Source of the DNA: Lycium barbarum
Taxonomy: Eukaryota; Streptophyta; Magnoliopsida; Solanales; Solanaceae
Length of the DNA stretch: 64,000 bases
Reading direction: 5' to 3'
Assembly (NCBI RefSeq): GCF_019175385.1
Contig: NC_083343.1
Span: 55,388,457-55,452,456 of the forward strand
A model generated the notes under the pieces. That model was not told the DNA's origin. It saw only the letters and a program-made list of their open reading frames with translations, and ran no database searches. Of the stretch, positions 1 through 11,863 are shown piece after piece. Each line of letters opens with the position of its first letter. Position 1 is the stretch's first letter. The translations under genes were made by a program, and so were the position numbers.

Positions 1-1945
1 GATGAAAGAGGAGATGGATAGGAAAGTATAGCAGAACAGATCGTCAAAGGATCAGGTACGTCTCGAGGTGCGATATATGAGGTAAGTTCCGACACCTTTA
101 TACCTTTTACTCGAAGTTGGGAGCCCTGTGTGGATATGATACGATATGATATGTGTGTATATATGTTGGCCCTATGAGGCATTGTTGGTATTTCCTGCGT
201 GCAGGATCTGGGATAGTAAGAAGTACAGAGGAAACTCTGCCCAAATTTTCCAAGAAATAGGAAAAAGAAGAGAATGATGTATAGGTTCAAAACATGTCTT
301 GAAAGTTGATACCGATAGGGTAAATTTATTATGTTGGACTAAAGTTTTAAGAGATACCCTCCATGTTATCCGTAAGGGGCACCATTCTTACTTGGAAAAT
401 TTTATTTAGAAAAAAAACATATATGAGCAGCAAAGTTTGGAATTCATTTGGACGGACCAGAATACTGTCCAGCCGCATTTCTGCCTTAGAAGAAGCTTAT
501 ATTGAAGGGAAAAAATGTCCGGTATTTAATTTTCACTTTATTGGAAGAGTACAAAGCATACCACAAGTAGTTTGTGAACTAAATGGTTCCCTCACGACCC
601 AAGGACAAATATGGAGATAAACTATGTGAATCAAGCACTAAGAAGTCCTGTGGTGCTTGTCGGATTCTAGTTTCTTCTGATGGTGGTTGGAGAATGCTTC
701 ATAGTAACATTTTATTAGTTTTTATTAAACTAATTGGGGATGGAATTTGTGGAAGGAAAACGTAAACTTGTGGGCTGTCTAGAATCATGTATTTCATATG
801 TTATTGGTGAAATGCTAGGACAATTCAGAAGGGCTCATGATACTAAGGGATGATTTAGAAAGACGTGGCAACTCGTAACAGAACATTTTATTGAGGTATA
901 GAGTGAACTGATAAGTAGGGATAAATTACGACGAATTTACAATTAAAAGGAGTAATAGTATGAGCGAGATAAAAGTACGGAGAAGGAAGAGTTATGACAA
1001 GTCATGAAGGTATTGATAAGACAGCTTGTGAGATACTAAGGGTAGGATCGATCAGAAAGGGTGAAGGGTTAAGTACGCCTAGTCCGCAGAATGTAATTAA
1101 AACAGAGCAAGAATCGCAAATAAGATTAAGAAGTGTTACGTTATAGGATGGATTACGAACAGGATATGATGTGAATACCATAAGGATTGCTCTAGAAAGA
1201 AGTAAAGCCTAGCAAGGATGTAACTAAAGAATACGGTGTGATTAGTGTTAAACGGAAAAGGCAAATATAGAACGAATAAGAATGACTTACAAAGTTCTAC
1301 AGGGAAAGTTCAGAATAGAGATCAAGTGGTAACGAAAGTGGAAGCGAGCACAGGAAGAGAAGGAGTTAATTGAAAGAAGAAGATAAGAAGAAAGCGAGCG
1401 GGATTACCGTATAGCGATGTGTTATGACGTAAGCTAAGAGAACGAGTAATATAAGCCACAGAATTGTGAAAGCCCAAACTAAAGGAAGATGAGCAACGGG
1501 ACAGAATGAATGCCAGAAATGACCGGTATGATAAGAACAAACAGGGATGAACATAATATACTATGAAAATAAGAAAGGGGCTATGTAAAAATAGTGTTTT
1601 CCGAAGGATACAGGAGTAGCATGAGATTCCTCGTGCACAAAATAAAAGATGGGCACAAATAGGAGAAATGAAAGGAATACTAAAGGAAGCACTCAAGACG
1701 GACGCAACTAATTGAGTGTGAGTCTAGGATAAAAAGGGAAATATATAGCTACGAACTAAAGATGTAGTATGACGAGAAGGTGATAAGACAAGACCACTAC
1801 TAAGATGAATTTGATATGATTTTGAGTAAGTTAGAAGTTAGCGTTGAGTATACAACAAGAATGAAAGAGCATGAGGCATAAAAGAGTACTATGTGTATGT
1901 GACTTCACCTCAGAAATGGGGAAACCCTCAAAAGACAAGGACCGC
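1..1945 (+). other. Decayed 3' noncoding region of a plus-strand gypsy element
   Basis: No credible coding sequence is present; the open frames are short and match no domain I know. Positions about 160-265 resemble the stretch after pol in the plus-strand element G (60110-60210): both have a 'ggccct-tgaggca' phrase followed by a 'gaggaaactctg' or 'ggggaaactctg' phrase. This suggests the region between pol and the polypurine tract of an old plus-strand Ty3/gypsy copy. The rest (about 270-1945) is purine-rich and resembles in style the long noncoding tail inside element E (36615-37813). No polypurine tract or LTR end is visible before 1946, so element A probably landed in or replaced it. The assignment is inference. 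Confidence 0.4.
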
Positions 1946-2425
1946 TGTCACGACCCTGCTAGGGGGCCGCGACGAGCACCCGGTGCTACCCCACCCGAGC
2001 ACCCCCTTATCGTACATAACATAACATCTAGGTGAACCATAAGTCAATTCGTGCTTTTCTTATCGTTAATCATATTGATCCCATTAGACGACCATCATCA
2101 TTTAACATATCATAGGCATCTGTGCCACATCATAAGTACAAGGCCGACGTGGCTAACAAAAGATATACAAAACATGGGCCGACATGGCCGAACATCTCTA
2201 CCCACATACACATGACTACGAGCCTCTAAGAGTATGACATATCGTATGAGCGGGACAGGACCCTGCTATGCCCATAATTATATACACAAAAGAATAAGTA
2301 CCCAAAAGCTACGGCTCCGAAAGAAATGGAGCTCTGCTATGCAATCTCTGAATAAGCAGCTATGGATCAAGTCTGTCTCCCTGTGCACCTGCGAGCATGA
2401 CGCAGCGTCCACAAACAAAAGTACG

Positions 2426-2446
2426 TCAGTACGAAGAATGTACTGA
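2426..2446 (-). promoter_or_regulatory. LTR hairpin TCAGTAC-N7-GTACTGA (A 3' LTR)
   Basis: Perfect 7-base arms around 7 bases; 480 bp from the LTR 3' end in element sense. Flanked by a second pair, ACGT and GCGTCC/GGACGC-like bases. Confidence 0.7.
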
Positions 2447-3884
2447 GTATGTAAAGCATGATCAACATCGATATATAAGCATAATGAACAACATATGAAA
2501 TAGCATAGGAGGGGAGACAATAATATCATCGTCATAGTACTTACCTGCCTTTCGTAGGACTTTCCATTTTTCATGCGTATTAGTACACCTACGTCATCAT
2601 CCGTATCCCATAATAGTACTCGTACCATACTTGTGCTCATATTGGTATACATGTCCTTATTCGTATTCTTATACATAGTCTTATCACATTCATATTCATA
2701 TTATATACATAGTCATTTCATATTCATAGCATTTACATAGCATACGCGACCTCATAGGATCGGTGTCTTATACATGCTTTCCCAACCAAGGCTCAAGGTC
2801 ATACATGCCTGGCCCTACCAAGGCATCAGGGTTATCCGTACCATCTGCAGAGGTGTGCGCGCGTTTCGTAATCGTATGCATACTTTATACATAGTCATAT
2901 ACATATAGTCTTACCCGGCAACATAAGCTCGGGGTCTTATCATAGCCCTTCATAGGCATACATATACATATATCATAGCTCGTAAGCATCTCTATTCTCA
3001 TTTTACTCTCTTCATCATTACTATCCTCATCATTATCGTTACATCTACATTATAGACTTACTCGTCATACGAGGAACATAGTATAATCATAGTACATATC
3101 AAGGGTCGTGAGCTTATGAGCTCAGAATGTCAACCATGTGAAGACAACATACTCATATAGAGGAATTAGGAATTTGGCCAAGAACCATGCCTTATGAAAG
3201 AAGGGTTAGCATTACATACCTTTCCGTTGAACTATTCTACACTTGCATGTTCCCTTCCAATGCTAGCGTTTATACCTTCATTAATATCATAACAATGGCC
3301 ATTAGTCATTCACATTATCCACATTATCTAGATTCCTCAATTTGCCTCTAATTCACCCACATTCATGGTCATAACACCCATCTTCGTCCATTCGTCTAAA
3401 GTGTTTAGTTCATGATCTTAATACCATTTATAACACATTCATATCACAACACAACAACATTCATAATTCAATTCAAACTATTTCTCAAAATATCACTATT
3501 CATCATTCATGACCTAGTTGACCACATTCTCTACAATCCATGTATTTTAATTCTCCAATACCTTAAACATCTTGTAAAAATCATGAATCTTACCTTAGAA
3601 GTTGTAGGAACAAGCTTTGGTTGATAATACTCCTCTTTGAGCAAAACCCTAGTTTTTCTCCATTTGTATTTTTTTTGACTTGGATGATCCTTGATGATTC
3701 CCTTATCCTTGATTCACTAGTCTTAATTTTATTGATGGCTTATAATCCTTGAAAACTCATATAATAAATGTAGAGAGAAGTTTTAGAGAGAAGTGGTGTA
3801 ATGTTGTAATGAAATGGAATAAGTCTTGATCCTCATATTTAATGAATTGGAAAATCTGTGTTGGGTGAACAGTGGTCGTCCAAG

Positions 3885-4145
3885 GAGGTTTACGGTCCGT
3901 ATTTCAGTTTACGGACCGTCTCTCGTGGTCTCTTTAAGCTTAAGCAGGACCAGAAACTTTGGCCTGCATGCATGGTGATTTACGACCATGGTTTACGGGC
4001 CGTAAATCACTTTACGGTCCGTCCACCAGGTCGTGTTTAGCCATTTCCTCGGCTGGCAGAAAGTTGAAGTTGGGCATGCCAGTTTACGACTTCAAGTTTA
4101 CGGACCGTATTGCACTTTACGGTCCGTATTTTGCACTATACGACC
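3885..4145 (-). repeat. U3 cluster of ACGGWCCGT palindromes (A 3' LTR)
   Basis: Six copies of a dyad-symmetric TTTACGG(A/T/G)CCGT motif lie near 3890, 3911, 3990, 4011, 4097 and 4118, in alternating apparent orientation because the core is a palindrome. The surrounding LTR is AT-rich. The cluster begins about 170 bp into the LTR in element sense, where U3 control elements would sit. The other LTR has extra copies (11405-11760). Confidence 0.75.
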
Positions 4146-4314
4146 ACTGGGCAGTTTTGCCAACTTTCAATTTTTCTCATTTCTCGACTTTTCATTCTAA
4201 TCATCCACATCCCTTTACATACATTTCCCATGAAACATTATACACTCGCACTCCTAGCACACATCATTAGTTCTTTTACTTGCGTACCAATGGGAAATTT
4301 TCCGAGGTGTAACA

Positions 4315-4327
4315 TTCTACCCCCCTT
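4315..4327 (-). promoter_or_regulatory. Polypurine tract of element A
   Basis: In element sense a TAAGGGGGG-type purine run directly abuts the 3' LTR start (TGTTACACC). It would prime plus-strand DNA synthesis. Its position fixes the element's minus orientation. Confidence 0.88.
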
Positions 4328-4330
4328 AGG

Positions 4331-4350
4331 AACATTCGTCCTCGAATGTT
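4331..4350 (-). promoter_or_regulatory. Pre-PPT inverted repeat (element A)
   Basis: Perfect AACATTCG / CGAATGTT 8-base arms around a 4-base loop, 16 bp from the LTR edge. The same structure sits at the same spacing in B, E, J and G, and with one weakened arm in F. Confidence 0.75.
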
Positions 4351-4520
4351 AAAGGCTTGGGGAATTCTATAAAAATTTCGCCAGAGTTTCCTCTGTAATG
4401 TGGCACTACCACCCTGCCACAACAACCCACAATAACAATGCCTCACAGGGCAATAATACAACAACTCTAGAAATTTGGCCACACACGACCTGAATGTATA
4501 AAAGGGAAAACATGTATACC

Positions 4521-7500
4521 TTATGATTTTGACGTCTCATCTTGGACTTCTTCCAAGGGCTGAAATAAATGTGGGTATTTGGATCGCATATTCTCTTCCG
4601 CTTCCTATGTCATTTCCTCTCGATTGTTATTTCTCCACAGAACTTTAATTGAGGCCACTTCTTTGTTTCTAAGCTTCAGTACTTGCCTATCTAATATGGC
4701 AATGGGTATTTCATCATAAGTTAACTTTTCTGTCACTTGAATATCATTCACTGGGACGATCCTCGTAGGATCTCCAACACACTTCCGAAGCATCGAGACA
4801 TGAAATACTGGATGGACTGACTCCAAATCTGGAGGTAGATCTAGCTCATAGGCCACTTTGCCTATTTTGCGCACAATTTCGTATGGCCCAATATACCGGG
4901 GACTGAGCTTCCCCTTTTTGCCAAATCTCATCACGCCCTTCATCGGCGACACTTTCAAGAATACCCAATATTTCACTTCGAACTCTAAGTCTCTTCGACG
5001 ATTATCCGCATAGGACTTCTGACGACTTTGAGCCACTAGCAACCGATCTTGTATGAGCTTAACTTTCTCTATTGCTTGCTAGACCAAGTCTGGCCCTATC
5101 AACTTAGCTTCTCCAGTTTCAAACCACCCAATTGGGGATCTACACTTTCGCCCATATAGAGCTTCATACGGTGCCATTTGAATGCTAGAATGATAACTGT
5201 TATTGTAAGCAAACTTAATGAGTGGCAAATGGTCGTCCGAATTTCCACCAAAATCTATCATACATGCCCGTAACATATCTTCAAGAGTGTGAATAGTACG
5301 TTCAGCTTGCCCATCGGTCTGGGGGTGAAATGTCGTGCTTAGGCGCACTTGGGTCCCTAAACCTTCTTGGACAGACCCCCAAAACTTGGCTGTAAACTGA
5401 GTTCCTCTATCAGAGATAATAGATAGCGGAACGCCATGGAGTCTCACTATCTCTTTAAGATAAAGCTTGGCATAATATTCTGCCATATAGGTCGTTCTGA
5501 CCGGTAAGAAATGCGCTGACTTTGTGAGTCTATCCATGATCACCCATATAGAATCATATTTACGTCGAAAACGGGGTAACCCTGTAATGAAATCCATATT
5601 AATCACTTCCCACTTCCAAGTTGGGATTTCTATAGCTTGCAATAAGCCACCCGGCTTTTGGTGTTCTATCTTCACTTGTTGGCAATTAGGACACTGAGCT
5701 ACGAATTCCGCTACGTCTTTCTTCATCCCATTCCATCAATATACAGTCTTAAGATCATGATACATTTACGTCGCTCCGGGGTGAACGGAGTAACGGGAAC
5801 AATGAGCTTCTCTCAAAATCTGATGGCGTAGACCTACCACATTGGGAACACATAACCTGCCTCGACATCGAAAACTCCGTCTTCCGAAATGTCAAATGAT
5901 GACTCCTCTTTCTGAGGGAGTGTATCTCTATACGGCATTAGCATGCGATCCTCATATTGTCGCTCTTCTACTTCCGCTACTAACGATGAAACTGCTGAAT
6001 TCTGAATAGTAGCTCCGCTGCTACCTGAGTCCACCACTCGGCCTCCTAGGCTAGCTAACTGCTGAAGATCACAGGCCATCTCTTTCTTTTCTGGTCGTAC
6101 ATCACTTAGACTTCCCATCGACCTACGGCTAAGAGCATCAGCCACAACATTTACCTTTCCGGGGTGGTACAGGATTTCAACGTCATAGTCTTTTAGCAAC
6201 TCTAGCCATCGTCGTTGCCGCAAATTCAACTCTTTCTGCTTGAAGATATACTGGAGACTCTTATGATCTGTATAAATATCCACGTGGACACCATATAAGT
6301 AATGTCTCCATATCTTTAAAGCATGGACCACCGCGGCCAATTCTAAGTCATGGGTAGGATAATTCTGCTCATGTTTCTGTAATTGTCTAGAAGCATACGC
6401 AATCACCCTACCATTTTGCATCAATACATAGCCTAGCCCGACGCCTGAAGCATCACAATAAATAACATATCCTTCCAATCCCTCTGGAAGGGTCAAGACT
6501 GGGGCTGAAGTCAGTCGGTCTTTCAACTCTTGGAAACTACGCTCGCAAGCATCTGTCCATTGAAACTTAGCTGACTTCTGAGTCAACTTGGTGAGCGGTG
6601 CAGAAATAGAAGAGAAACCCTCAACAAATCTTCTGTAATAACCTGCTAAGCCCAAAAAGCTACGAACCTCCATAGGGGTCGTGGGCCTTGGCCAAGTCTT
6701 CACGGCCTTAATCTTTTGGCTGTCCACTCGAATACCGTCAGCTGCAACAATGTGGCCCAGAAATGCCACTAAGTTCAACCAAAACTCGCATTTGGAAAAC
6801 TTCGCGAATAACTCTCGGGTTCGAAGAACTCCAAGGACAATATGCAAGTGATCCGCATGTTCTGCCTCGGATCTAGAATACACTAGGATATCATCGATGA
6901 ATACAATCATGAATAGATCCAGAAAAGGCCTGAATACATTGTTCATTAAGTCCATAAACATTACCGGTGCATTAGTTAGCCCAAACGACATTACTCGGAA
7001 CTCGAAATGGCCATATCTTGTTCTGAAAGCTGTCTTAGGGATATCTTTCTCCCTAACTCTTACTTGGTGATACCCGGACCTCAAATCAATCTTTGAAAAC
7101 CATTTGGCACCTTGCAATTGATCAAATAAATCATCAATCCTCGGGAGGGGATACTTGTTCTTAATTGTCACTTTATTCAATTGTCGATAATCAATGCACA
7201 TTCTCAAGGAGCCATCCTTCTTCCGGACGAACAATACGGGTGCTCCCCACAGGGATGAACTAGGCCTAATGAAGCCTTTTTCAAGCAAGTCTTTCAATTT
7301 CTCCTTCAACTCTTTCAACTTTGCGGGTGCCATCCTATAGGGAGGAATAGATATGGGATTAGTGTCTGGCAAGACATCAATCGCAAAATCTATCTCTCGC
7401 TCGGGAGGAAGGCCTGGAAGCTCTTCCGGGAACACATCCGGAAATTCGTTCACTACCGGAACTGATTGAAGAGTCGGCGACTCAGCTTCTATATCTTGAG

Positions 7501-9319
7501 CTCGCACTAGGTGATAAATACACCCTTTCATGATCGTCTTCCTTGCCTTTAGATAGGAAGTAAACCTACCTTTTGGTGATGCCGCATTCCCTTTCCATTC
7601 TAAGACTGGTTCTCCCGGAAATTGGAAACGAACCATCTTCATTCTACAATCAACATTGACATAACAAGAAGCTAACCAATCCATGCCCATAATAACGTCA
7701 AAATCTACCATTTCTAGCTCATGCAAATCAATCATGGTACGACGATCACAAATCACAATCACACAATTCCTATATACTCGACTAGCTATTACCGAGTCAC
7801 CCACGGGTGTAGACACCTCAAAAGGTTCGATAGACTCCGGCTCAATTATAAATCGACCCGCAATATATGGAGTAACATATGATAATGTGGATCCCGGATC
7901 AATCAAAGCATATACATCATGAGAGAATACCGATAACATACCTGTAACCACATCAGGAGAAGACTCAAGATTTTGGCATCCAGCTAAAGCATAAATACGG
8001 TGCTGAGAGCCGCTAGTACTGGGAGCTCTCCCTCTGCCTCTACCATGGCCAGCTGGCGCATGTAAACCTGGCCCCGTAGGGCGTACAGATGCCGAAGATC
8101 CGACTACCGACCTTGATGGCTGGGTCCTACCTCTACCATGTACTGAGGGGTAATCACGCATAATATGGCCTGGCCGACCACATGAATAGCAATCATCTGA
8201 ACCAAATCGGCATCGACCCCAATGCATCTTCCCACACTGGGAACACGGTGGTACGGGTGTCCTTGACTGGCCCAAATCGCCTCTGAACTGAGGCCCTGTA
8301 TAACTCGGACTCGGCCCTGAACGAGCAGATCTATCAAGGCCCTGGCCTGAAAACCGTGGAGGTGGACTGGTCATAGAATAGCCTGAATAGCTGGGAAACT
8401 GTTGTCTGTGTCCGCCCCTGGACTCGCTCCTCGAACCCGAAGGTCTGGCCCTCTTGTTATGGCCCCTATCCTGCTTACGTTCATTTCTCCGCTGCTGTAG
8501 GTGTTCCCCTAATTCCTGAGCATGTGCCTGAATGCGTGCAACATCCATTCCATCCTGAAGGGACGCAGTTAAGCATTTATCCATCAAGTGTGGCCCTAGG
8601 CCTTTCACAAACCGGTGCACCCGATCGCCCATATCTGCTACCATGGCCGAAGCATACCTAGCCAAGGAATTGAAATGGAGACTATACTCTTGGGCGCTCA
8701 TGCCGCCTTGCCTCAAATTTAAGATTTTATCGGCCCTAGCTCGCCGAACCTCTAGGGGCATATAATGACGGAGAAAAGCATCAACAAACTCTTGCCATAT
8801 CGGTAGAGGTGCATTGGCTCCCCGCGAAGCCATCCAAACCATATACCACTGGATTGAGACATCCCTCAATCTATATGACGCTAGCTCCACCGATTCGGTG
8901 TCTGAAGCATGTATCAACCGGAGGGTCCTTAGCATACCATCAATAAAGTCCTGGGGATCCTCCTCCAGTTTTGACCCAAAGAATTTCGGGGGTTTCAAAG
9001 CAATGAAGTCACGGGTCCTTGCACTAGCAGTCCTGTCACCTTGCCCTACGCTTGGCCTCTGAGTCTGGGCCGCAACCAACTGAGTCAACAAATTAATGGC
9101 CTCTCTCACGTCTTGGCCCGTAGCATTCGGTGGAGGGGCTGGAGCTGGGGCCGAGGCTCCCGCGTGCTCCTCAGTAATAGGCACTGTCTGGGAGGACTGA
9201 GATTGAGCCGCACTCTGGGACTCCTCTTCCTCTACTACCGGTGGCGGTGCTCTTTCAGCCCGCTTTTCTGCCACCGTCTTGCCCTTTTGGGCTGCTGTAG
9301 CCTTTTTCTTTTTAGGCAT
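4521..9319 (-). pseudogene. gag-pol: Element A gag-pol polyprotein, broken
   Basis: Single-frame Gag-Pol of a chromovirus. I take the start at the ATG at 9319 (MPKKKK), as in element B; the open frame extends 11 codons upstream without another ATG. By residue from that extended frame: Gag core about 115-290; CCHC-like knuckle 388-401 whose last ligand is Tyr, not Cys; protease LIDPGST near 483-489; RT with FIDD at 818-821; RNase H about 960-1085. The first frame stops at 5834 after a one-base loss near 5870, just before the integrase zinc finger. Further stops lie at 5766-5768, 5736-5738 (Trp to TGA), 5079-5081 (Gln to TAG) and 4605-4607 (Trp to TAG). Integrase D,D,E and a C-terminal chromodomain are still readable at 4521-5726. 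The copy cannot make functional integrase. Confidence 0.93.
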
Positions 9320-9513
9320 CTCTGAAATACACAACACACGATTTAGGAACAAGAATTTCTTACATCATAGCTCTATCGCACGATTCTTATGAAGAAAAAA
9401 GGTCATATATTCCTAAAACGTCCGCAGCTTCTCGTCTATAAGTGTGGCGCGCAACACATCCATAACCAAGACTCTACTAGACACGGCTCGTAGACATATC
9501 CTAGGACTGAACT

Positions 9514-9525
9514 GCTCTGATACCA
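9514..9525 (-). promoter_or_regulatory. Primer binding site of element A (tRNA-iMet type)
   Basis: In element sense TGGTATCAGAGC, 4 bases after the 5' LTR end. It is the standard plant complement to the 3' end of initiator methionine tRNA. The 190-bp leader between it and the gag ATG (9320-9513) is clearly related to the leader of element E (35887-36068). Confidence 0.93.
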
Positions 9526-10009
9526 CTTGTGTCACGACCCGGCTAGGGGGCCGCGACGAGCACCCGGTGCTACCCCACCCGGGCACCCCCTTATCGTACA
9601 TAACATAACATCTAGGTGAACCATAAGTCAATTCGTGCTTTTCTTATCGTTAATCATACTGATCCCATTAGATGACCATCATCATTTAACATATCATAGG
9701 CATCTATGCCACATCATAAGTACAAGGCCGACGAGGCCAACAAAAGATATACAAAACATGGGCCGACATGGCCGAACATCTCTACCCACATACACATGAC
9801 TACTAGCCTCTAAGAGTTTGACATATCGTACGAGCGGGACAGGACCCCGCTATGCCCATAATTATATACACAAAAGAATAAGTACCCAAAAGCTACGGCT
9901 CCGAAAGAAATGGAGCTCTGCTATGGAATCTATGAATAAGCACCTATGGATCAAATCTGTCTCCCTGAGCACCTGCGGGCATGACGCAGCGTCCACAAAC
10001 AAAAGGACG

Positions 10010-10030
10010 TCAGTACGAAGAATGTACTGA
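10010..10030 (-). promoter_or_regulatory. LTR hairpin TCAGTAC-N7-GTACTGA (A 5' LTR)
   Basis: Perfect arms; 480 bp from the LTR's 3' end, the same as its partner LTR. GGACG before it can pair with the GCGTCC about 20 bases further out. Confidence 0.7.
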
Positions 10031-11404
10031 GTATGTAAAGCATGATCAACATCAATATAGAAGCATAATAGATATCATATGAAATAGCATAGGAGGGGAG
10101 ACAGTGATATCATCATCATCATGTCACTTACTTGCATACCACGTCGTTCATATCCCATAATAATACTCGTACCATACTTGTGCTCATATTCGTATACATG
10201 CCCTTGTTCGTATTCTTATACATAGTCTTATCACATTCATATTCATATTATATACATAGTCATTTCATATACATAGAATTTACATAGCATACCCGACCTC
10301 ATAGGATCGATGTCTTATACATGCTTGGCCAACCAAGGCTCAAGGTCAGACATACCTGGCCCTACCACGTCAGAGGTGTGCGCGCGTTTCGTAATCGTAT
10401 ACATACTTTGTACATAGTCATATACATATAGTCTTACCCGGCATCATAAGCTCGGGGTCTTATCATAGCCCTTCATAGGCATACATATACATATATCATA
10501 GCTCGTAAGCATCTCTAATCTCATTTTACTCTCATTATCATTACTATCCTCATCATTATCGTTACATCTACATTATGGACTTACTCGTCATACGAGGAAC
10601 ATAGTATAATCATAGTACATATCAAGGGTCGTGAGCTTATGAGCTCGGAGTGTCAACCATGTGAAGACAACATGCACATATAGAGGAATTAGGAATTTGG
10701 CCAAGAACCATGCCTTATGAAAGAAGGGTTAGCCTTACATACCTTTTCGTCGGACTATTCTAAACTTGCACGTTTCCTTCCAATGCTAGCGTTTATACCT
10801 TCATTAATATCATAACAATGGCCATTAGTCATTCACATTATCCACGTCATCTAGATTCCTCAATTTGCCTCTAATTTACCCACATTCATGGTCATAACAC
10901 CCATCTTCGTCCATTCGTCTAAAGTGTTTAGTTCATGATCTTAATACCATTTATAACACACTCATATCACAACACAACAACATTCATAACTCAATTCAAA
11001 CTATTTCTCAAAATGTCACTATTCATCATTCATGACCTAGTTGACCACATTTTCTACAATCCATGTATTTTAATTCTCCAATACCTTAAACATCTGGTAA
11101 AAATCATGAATCTTACCTTAGAAGTTGTAGGAACAAGCTTTGGTTGATAATACTCCTCTTTGAGCAAAACCCTAGTTTTTTTCCATTTGGATTTCTTGAC
11201 TTGGATGATCCTTGATGATTCCCTTATCCTTGATTCACTTGTCTTAATGTTATTGATGGCTTATAATCCTTGAAAAATCATATAATAAATGTAGAGAGAA
11301 GTTCTAGAGAGAAGTGGTGTAATGTGGAAATGAAATAAGACAATTCTTGATCCTCATATTTAATGAATTGGAAAATCTGTGCTCGGTGAACAGTGGTCGT
11401 CCAT

Positions 11405-11760
11405 GGAGGTTTACGGTCCGTATTCCACTTTACGGACCGTCCCTCGTGGTCGTCTTTAAGCTTAAGCAGGACCAGAGACTTTGGCCTGCATGCATGGGAT
11501 TTACGACCATGGTTTACGGGCCGTAAATCACTTTACGGTCCGTCCACCAGGTCGTATTATACCTCTTCCTCAGCTGGCAGAAAGTTGAAGTTTGGCATGC
11601 CAGTTTACGACCTGGCAGTTTACGGACCGTATACCAGTTTACGGTCCGTGTTTGCACTTTACGACCACTGGCAGACTGTTGAAGCCTTTGCATGGCAGTT
11701 TACGTCTGCCAGTTTACGGACCGTATTGCACTTTATGATCCGTATTTTGCAATATACGAC
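11405..11760 (-). repeat. U3 cluster of ACGGWCCGT palindromes (A 5' LTR)
   Basis: About eight copies, near 11408, 11430, 11513, 11532, 11619, 11637, 11714 and a decayed one near 11731. Compared with the partner LTR, an additional block of about 95 bases with two or three motifs is present. Confidence 0.7.
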
Positions 11761-11858
11761 CACTGGGCAGTTTTGCCAACTTTCAATTTTTCTCATTTCT
11801 CGACTTTTCATTCTAATCATCCACATCCCTTTACAAACATTTACCATGAAACATTATA

Positions 11859-11863
11859 CACTC
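11859..11863. repeat. Target-site duplication of element B, left copy
   Basis: CACTC directly before the TGTCACGACC start of B; the same five bases follow B's other end at 22840-22844. Confidence 0.93.

Larger units (their letters stand above)
1946..4314 (-). repeat. Element A 3' LTR
   Basis: 2369-bp LTR, matched along its length by 9530-11863 plus 22845-22911. It ends TG...CA. In element sense it begins at 4314. U3 holds a cluster of ACGGWCCGT palindromes (3885-4145). The conserved TCAGTAC/GTACTGA hairpin is at 2426-2446. Between them (2740-2890) lies a GC-rich stretch with short imperfect repeats of the 'ctcggggtc/ccaaggctcaaggtc' kind. The 3' edge is fixed by the polypurine tract that follows. 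Confidence 0.93.
9530..11863 (-). repeat. Element A 5' LTR, first part
   Basis: Matches 1946-4314 from its TGTCACGACC start. It breaks off at CACTC, where element B begins; the remaining 67 bases resume at 22845. It has more palindromic U3 copies than the 3' LTR (11405-11760, about eight, including an extra block around 11615-11700), so this cluster has changed copy number. Confidence 0.93.

Noticed and set aside
7683..9325. Plus-strand ORFs of 79-94 codons inside gag-pol of A (and similar ones in B)
   Set aside because: They are antisense shadows of the coding frame, with no independent features.
9514..9525. tRNA gene from the TGGTATCAGAGC match
   Set aside because: Only 12-14 bases complementary to the tRNA 3' end are present at each site; these are primer binding sites.
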